Positions 59,301 through 64,000 of a DNA stretch of 64,000 nucleotides are shown one piece after another (the first letter of the stretch is position 1; the number at the start of each line of letters is the position of its first letter). The notes beneath the pieces are model-generated. The model saw nothing but the letters and a program-made list of their open reading frames with translations. It did not search any database and was not told where the DNA came from. Location of the stretch: positions 610,001 through 674,000 of the forward strand of contig JAODUP010000486.1 in the NCBI GenBank assembly GCA_025642065.1. Reading direction: 5' to 3'. This DNA is from Paralvinella palmiformis (taxonomy: Eukaryota; Annelida; Polychaeta; Terebellida; Alvinellidae). The position numbers and the translations under genes are program-made.

Positions 59301-62300
59301 TAGTGGTACTGTCCCAGTATCTATAACTCATTAAGGATGACAGCACACACACACACACACACACACACCACATGCATGTACACATGCATGCATGCCCACA
59401 CTCGGAGAGAAAGAGAGAGAGATGGTTGCTGAACAAATGCACTTTCTGTCATCATTTTAGAGACGTGCAACTGAGCGTGAACAGAACAAAGAAGAAGATA
59501 AATCTCGAATCAGTGAAACTAAGATGCAAGAAATATTGGACATCCAGGTGGAGGAAGAACTAGAAAAGCAGGCAAGGTAGACTGATATTGTAAATAGTTT
59601 AACAAGAATATTTGTGTGGTAAAATGTTTTTAACGTTATCCTAAATAAAACTCTTGTGTGGTATGATGATTGTATGGCCATTAATTGCTATTTTCTAGGG
59701 AAGAACTAATTGAATATTATGCCAAGTTGTCAGCAGAGGCTACATTAAGAGAACAGAAAGCTCTGTGGAAAGTCAGACGAGGCCAGCTGGATGCCGCACG
59801 ACGAGAATTCCTGCTGAAGGAAAATGCCCAGCTGGCGGCCGAGTTGGAAGAAGTGAAGCATCACTCGGACATGGCAGTTACCAGTTCGTCAAAAGAACCA
59901 CCTTCTGGTCTGGATATAGCCAAATGGACAGATGATGCATCTAATCCAAGCAGGCCACTTGAAGGAATGACTGCTTTGCCAGACTGGGCTCGTAAAGGGC
60001 TGCAGACAGCGCCACCTGGTTTTGAAGTAATTGTGACGGAGGACTTGCCTGTATGGGCAAAGAGAGCACTAGAAGGTGGTGACACTGAGGTGCCCGCGGC
60101 GACTGCAGTCGATGCAAAGTCTAGTCAGGTTGATGTTAGAGAATTGGACGTACGGGAAGCCGATGGTCCAGCAAAGCGTCATCCATCGCATTCCTCGGTT
60201 GGTGACATCATGAGATCAGAACCGGCCGTGAAGCATCAATTGGAAGGAATTAGACACGTTGATGTCCAACGAGCTGAACGATCAAAGAATAGTCATCCAC
60301 ATGCTTCTTCCATACAGGAACTGATCTATAACGAGCCAGTTCAGAAGGAAAGAGATAAGAAATCAGATCCGATAAAAGATACTAATAATAAGGTAGATGA
60401 TAACAGGATATCAGGGGGTGATCAAAATGATGAGATTACTAGAAAACTGAAAGTTGCAAAATTGGAAGATTCTGAATCATCGGTCGCTAACCCTGACATT
60501 GTTAATTCGGGTGACAGTAAATCTCAGCCTGCTTTAAGACTGATTCCTAAATCACAAATTCGTTTAATCGAGAACAGACATGCGACCACTGAATCAAAGC
60601 AGCAAGACATCATTCGTCCTTCAGTTCGTTTGCAAGAAAACCAAGACATACTTGCTGAAACAACACCTAATCCTGAAAAGCCCAGCACGAAGCTAATCTC
60701 TGGAAGACACATCAGTGAACAGAGTGAAGAATCCGTGCAAAAATATCACACGGTCATGTCAAAAACAATGGGTGCCACCAATGAGTCAGAAGAGTGTATT
60801 CCGAGGTCTCATTTGAAGAGTGTCGAAAATAAACACAGCAGCCTCGAATCAAAACCCGTAGAACTGAAATGCTATATAAAATGCAACTTGGACAGGAATG
60901 CCACTCAGCAGTCATCTGGTGAAGAAGTCAAGGTAAAGCCGAGAAGCATGTTTGGTCATGTTTCTGACCTGTCGACGGGTGAATACATCATTGCGGCACC
61001 GAAGCTGAAGCGTGGCATCAGCAAACATCCATCTATGGAGTCTGAATATAAGACGTTTCAGGTTAAACCCCACCGACGAAAGAAGGTAGCGGGTCGCGGT
61101 GTTGATCAGCTTTCTGAGGAAGTCATGTACCGAGCAGGTGTGCGTGTCAATCCAGCTCATCATCCATCTGTGGAATCAAGTGGTCTAGATATAGATAAAG
61201 AAAGACTGGAAAGGTTCAAACAGATGAATGTCAAAGGTCATGCTTCAGACTCCACTGTTCAGAAGCTCCTGTATGGACAAAGACATGTACAAGAAGATCC
61301 AGAAGAAGGTAATTATATTTTTATTCATTCTAAAAAACAATTAGTTAATAAATATGTAATTAGTAACTAATTTAGCTCTCCATCTTTAAATCGCAATTTA
61401 ACTGAGAATTTATTTGACTTCTGTACTATACCTCTGCACAGGCCTGACCACCGCATGTAGGCTGCAATAGCTACTTGTTATTGGTTAAAGGGATAGTCCA
61501 CCTTCATTTCAAATTTTTAGAACTAATACAGCTATACTCACAAATATCATAAATAATGTCAAAATGTGTAAATGATCACCCACATATTAAATAATCCAGT
61601 TCAAAGTGGCGATTAATTTACTTTTAATGGCCTGTGGGTGCCGCCATTTTGAAACAGAGACCGGAAGCTCCTGAATGCTGACATCACTTGAGCATATCCA
61701 GTTGACCGGAAGTCTAGAGAGCCCGTACATTAGCATGTAAACAAGTGTGAGCAAAGAATTATTTCAGAACTAAATGGCATTATCTTACTAAAATTATGTC
61801 ATGAATGATATACAACCATATCAATTTGAGCCAGAAGGAACCTTACAAGAGGAAGATGATTCAAAATGGCTCAGAAATTAATGCTCAAGAGAAACTGTAA
61901 TCCGCGTCAGTCTCGAGAGCACCTGTGTGACATCAGAGTATTTCAGTTTTCTCCTTGCCAACTTCGAATCTGGCTTCCGGTGCAGCCGTAATGGTGGCCC
62001 TCCAGTGATGTGGATTTTTTCCCTATATCTATTATATCAGGTATATTTCGTGATTATTATTGCGGAATTTTTGGTTACTGTTCTAAGCATTACATATTTA
62101 AAAATTATTTTCTGAGGGTGGACTGTCCCTTTAAGCAAAAGCCTTCGATTGGCTTCATATTATCTGCTGTGTAAAGATTTGGTAGATATACACATGGCTT
62201 CTGGTTACCAATTGACTGGCTTCATGTGATCTTCTGTCCAACAACTTGGTAGAGATGTACTTGGCTTTGGATTAGTAATTGACTGGTTTCATGGAGTGTT

Positions 62301-63997
62301 AATAAAAAAAAGTACAGTTGCAATTAATATTTCCAGTGAAAATGTATAAATACTGGAGAAAACAATATTAGGTATTAGTTGTCTGTAGTTTCTGTGGTAC
62401 AAGATATTTTTCACGGTGTCATCGCATGTGACAGCCAAGACTTGGATTATGTTGCATGCAAATCTTGTCATGTTGCCATTAAGTACTCTGGTCATCAAAC
62501 TGGCACATCCACAATGAAACAACACAAGTGCAGAGTGTCACCGAGTCAATCTTCTATCACTTGGCATTATGTGTCCAAAAGCTGAAAAAGTTAATATAAC
62601 AAGGTCATGTGCCAATAATAATTAATGTTTCAGTAATATTTTGCGGATTTTGTAGACTTTGACAGGCCTATCACTGGAATGTGACAGAGCAGTGCCAACA
62701 CAATCTTGGTATGAAACTTTGCGGTGTTGTGCGGGCATCTGCATTGAATGGTTACAGATCTGTCCGAAATATCAGCCAGCGCAGGTCTCTATTCTCTACT
62801 GACTGACTTTTTTCTGATCCTTTCAGATGACGAAGTTCTTAATTTAGGGCCTGTAGCAGTTGATCCTGTTACAAGTTCAGAGGTAGAACCATATCGAGAA
62901 AACTTCAACTTTGGTGAGTTATGTATATTTCTTTATGTTGTACTGTTATAGACAAATGTAGTTATTTAATCACTAATGAATGCATGCATTAATATTAGCC
63001 ATTTGACAGTGCATACATTTTTTGGGCAGATTGCTCACCAGCGGTAGACTTGATGACGCATCAAGACCATCCTCTGTATGGCAGTCTAGGCGATTATGGA
63101 ATATCAACGAACCCAAACATATCGGCATTCAATCACATTCCACTGCCAGCCCTGCTGAAGCAGTCAATAACTACACCACTTATAACTCAGTAAGTAAAGT
63201 ATACAACCAGTTACTCTATGCGTTTAGGGTCATTCAATGACACAGTTGTTATAGAACGATGCTGCAAATCTCCAAGGTGTGGATTTGAATCCAACTCATA
63301 CCTGTATTTATGGGATCTTTTCCTGTGCAGTTAATCCTTGGCCGTATGTCCAAAGTGTGACCAGGACCAAAGCTAAACAACTGAAATGTACAGATTTATA
63401 AAACATCATTTGTATCTCGGATTTCTCTTCTAATACAAAACTACCTTTTGTTCACTCACCTGTCGGCATTAATATATATTGTTCTGTTTACTTCTGCATG
63501 TTTTGTGAGCATGATAACTGTTAGTAGCAGTCTTCATTCCATCAATTGTTTTCCAGAATATCACTCGTTAATGAGAGTGTAGTAAATTACTTCACAACAG
63601 AGTTAGATTTAGATGGTCATCTCGAAAGGCTGCGCCAATTTCTGCTGATGGAAGATGGAGAGTTTGGAGAGAGACTCGGTGATCTTCTTTTTGAAAAGGT
63701 GAAATTTTGTTGCAAGATTTCCTTTTGCTGCTATGTTATTGAGAATCTAAGATCGTCATATTTCTGCTACAAGTTCAAAAATGTTCAATTAGGAGCATCC
63801 TAATTTTGGATTATTCGATAAATAGCATTCCGTTGCTGAAATAGATCGGGTAAACAGTTCATAAAAGAATTATACGTAGAATATTCGAAATGTTGGGTGA
63901 TTATTGTAGAATTTAATTTGCAGCTGTCTCTGAGTCCAAGAATGCAGGAGATGTTTAATCCAACTTTTCTCAATGATGTGCTCTCTCAGGCCATAAG
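44236..63997 (+). CDS. TUBGCP6: TUBGCP6, gamma-tubulin complex component 6 (3' end outside window)
   Basis: GCP6 is a core subunit of the gamma-tubulin ring complex, which nucleates microtubules at centrosomes. Exon ends: 44236-44417, 44704-44840, 46687-46817, 48478-48563, 49604-49673, 49819-49869, 50084-50239, 50420-50595, 53435-53642, 53863-54077, 54499-54579, 54752-54824, 54941-55050, 55150-55241, 55516-55655, 56522-56661, 57523-57614, 58590-58678, 59461-59576, 59699-61308, 62827-62913, 63030-63189, 63557-63698, 63924-63997. All have GT-AG borders and compatible phases; about 1,472 residues are in the window. The acceptor at 44212-44213 implies an upstream 5' UTR exon. Recognition rests on family-like blocks such as FVQDWVFHGICRDIYQEFMI, LSAEATLREQKALWKVRRG and FLLMEDGEFGERLGDLLFEK. 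Most of GRIP2 lies beyond the window. Confidence 0.96.
45171..45531 (-). mobile_element. SINE family B, full copy with 13-bp TSD
   Basis: An inverted element in TUBGCP6 intron 2. The exact repeat ATGATATTGTTGG flanks it at 45158-45170 and 45532-45544. It is nearly identical to the next copy. Confidence 0.95.
46287..46639 (-). mobile_element. SINE family B, slightly 5'-truncated copy with TSD
   Basis: Same orientation as the copy 1.1 kb upstream, differing from it at only about ten positions over about 335 bp. The exact repeat GGTTTTCAGAT is at 46276-46286 and 46640-46650. The first 15-20 bases of the tRNA-like head are missing. It ends 47 bp before the exon 3 acceptor. Confidence 0.95.
47050..47093. 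repeat. (TC)n(TG)n microsatellite
   Basis: Simple repeat in TUBGCP6 intron 3. Confidence 0.9.
52175..52905 (-). mobile_element. TTAA-flanked MITE, composite copy 2
   Basis: Right end GGTGAACTTTCCC with TTAA at 52906-52909. The reverse complement aligns along its length with 61499-62130. The 300-bp dispersed repeat lies inside it (about 52288-52590) at the same relative site and orientation as in 27606-28242. The left terminus is worn. It lies in TUBGCP6 intron 8. Confidence 0.65.
54665..54693. repeat. (TG)n microsatellite
   Basis: Short TG run in TUBGCP6 intron 11. Confidence 0.9.
55345..55425. repeat. (GACA)n then (TG)n microsatellite
   Basis: About 13 GACA units followed by a TG run, in TUBGCP6 intron 14, about 90 bp before exon 15. 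Confidence 0.95.
56287..56338. repeat. (CA)n(TA)n microsatellite
   Basis: CA then TA run in TUBGCP6 intron 15. Confidence 0.95.
57615..58020 (-). mobile_element. LINE 3' end with (ATT)n tail
   Basis: The - strand frame includes SRAFSVAVPTLWNSLSERVK and SFHHHSPFQTHLS. This is the usual C-terminal signature of a non-LTR retrotransposon ORF2 (AxVAAPxLWNSLP ... F...LKTHLF). It continues to a 3' UTR ending GAGGATATTGGTGCTATAGA and (ATT)n. The element is 5'-truncated. It lies in TUBGCP6 intron 17, and its tail starts at the intron's splice donor. Confidence 0.8.
58480..58511. repeat. 9-bp tandem repeat (TTCACTTTG)n
   Basis: About 3.5 perfect copies in TUBGCP6 intron 17. Confidence 0.85.
60180..61260 (+). 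other. TUBGCP6: TUBGCP6 His-x-Ser-x-x-Ser repeat region
   Basis: Within the 1.6-kb exon a short motif built on H-x-S/T-x-x-S recurs about nine times: HPSHSS, HPHASS, HATTES, HISEQS, HSSLES, GHVSDLS, KHPSMES, HHPSVES and GHASDST. Several copies are followed by a hydrophobic stretch such as IQELIY or VQKLLY. The human protein carries tandem 27-residue repeats with GHVSDAS at the same place, so this is probably the same repeat in a dispersed form. The region is otherwise disordered and rich in Ser, Lys and Glu. Confidence 0.75.
61499..62130 (+). mobile_element. TTAA-flanked MITE, simple copy
   Basis: Ends AGGGATAGTCCACCTTCATT and, reversed, AGGGACAGTCCACCCTCAGA, with TTAA at 61495-61498 and 62131-62134. 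No dispersed repeat inside and no transposase. It lies in TUBGCP6 intron 20. Confidence 0.85.
62379..62585 (+). pseudogene. hAT/ZBED-type BED-finger fragment
   Basis: A 68-codon open frame reads DYVACKSCHVAIKYSGHQTG, then TSTMKQHKC. This C-x2-C ... GTS-x-hydrophobic-x-x-HKC pattern is the BED zinc finger at the N-terminus of hAT transposases and ZBED proteins. No catalytic domain follows. It lies in TUBGCP6 intron 20 and is most likely a transposase relic. Confidence 0.6.
62827..63997 (+). other. TUBGCP6: Start of TUBGCP6 GRIP2 domain
   Basis: The last four exons in the window lead into GRIP2, the C-terminal domain of GCP proteins that binds gamma-tubulin. LPALLKQSITTPL, QISLVNESVVNYF and FLLMEDGEFGERL are the recognisable blocks. 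The window ends at the donor (AG|GTC) after LNDVLSQAIR. Confidence 0.9.
63240..63388 (+). repeat. SINE family E
   Basis: B-box-like GTGGATTTGAATCC, then CCGTATGTCCAAAGTGTGAC and GACCAAAGCTAAACAAC, matching 28581-28730. It lies in TUBGCP6 intron 22. Confidence 0.6.
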
Positions 63998-64000
63998 GTC

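Larger units (their letters stand above)
57523..59880 (+). other. TUBGCP6: TUBGCP6 coiled-coil segment (exons 17-20)
   Basis: The exons at 57523, 58590 and 59461 and the start of the 59699 exon encode a charged, Ala/Glu/Lys/Arg-rich helix. It includes AEKAKQDLMTQAKKVAAEEL, RKKREMDDARKRKLF and VEEELEKQAREELIEYYAKL. This is the long insert that sets GCP6 apart from GCP2-5. Confidence 0.85.

Overview
The window looks like nuclear DNA of an invertebrate bilaterian, most likely a lophotrochozoan and probably a mollusc. The genes are split by GT-AG introns, the sequence is AT-rich, and the spaces between exons are filled with tRNA-derived SINEs, small inverted-repeat DNA elements, decayed LINEs and long (TA)n/(TG)n arrays. 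The mollusc assignment is inference: it rests on the secreted PAN/EGF/kringle protein, a PHYHIP-like pseudogene and the repeat style. No species can be named.

Four genes on the + strand and one pseudogene on the - strand can be supported. (1) About 7.0-12.5 kb: a small secreted protein with the order signal peptide, PAN/apple, EGF, EGF, kringle; every internal junction is phase 1. (2) 14.3-18.4 kb: a single-pass membrane protein with its own TATA box, a signal peptide, two galactose-binding-like beta-sandwich regions, one transmembrane helix and a tail of about 90 residues. (3) 26.4-37.0 kb: NSMCE3, the MAGE-domain subunit of the SMC5/6 complex; the last eight exons are secure and the first is proposed here. 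(4) 44.2 kb to the window end: TUBGCP6, gamma-tubulin complex component 6, with 24 coding exons in frame, leaving the window inside the C-terminal GRIP2 domain. The pseudogene (21.7-22.3 kb, -) is a frameshifted, stop-containing copy of a phytanoyl-CoA hydroxylase-interacting-protein-like gene.

Layout: 0-5 kb has repeats and no gene, then an NRF1/ETS-type promoter-like block followed by an orphan splice donor near 5.1-5.4 kb; 6.6-12.5 kb gene 1; 14.1-18.5 kb gene 2; 18.5-26.3 kb an intergenic tract with two dead LINEs, the pseudogene and SINEs; 26.4-37 kb NSMCE3, whose first intron is a pile of nested elements; 37-44.2 kb intergenic with nested DNA elements; 44.2-64 kb TUBGCP6.

The most informative non-genic content is the SINE set. 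Family A (about 190 bp, (ATC)n tail) and family B (about 355 bp) both have tRNA-like heads with A and B boxes, and several copies have exact 11-14 bp target-site duplications, so both have been active. There are also foldback elements, TTAA-flanked composite elements and TA- or hAT-type MITEs. I found no CRISPR array, operon or prokaryote-type system, and nothing that I would call a wholly new biological system.
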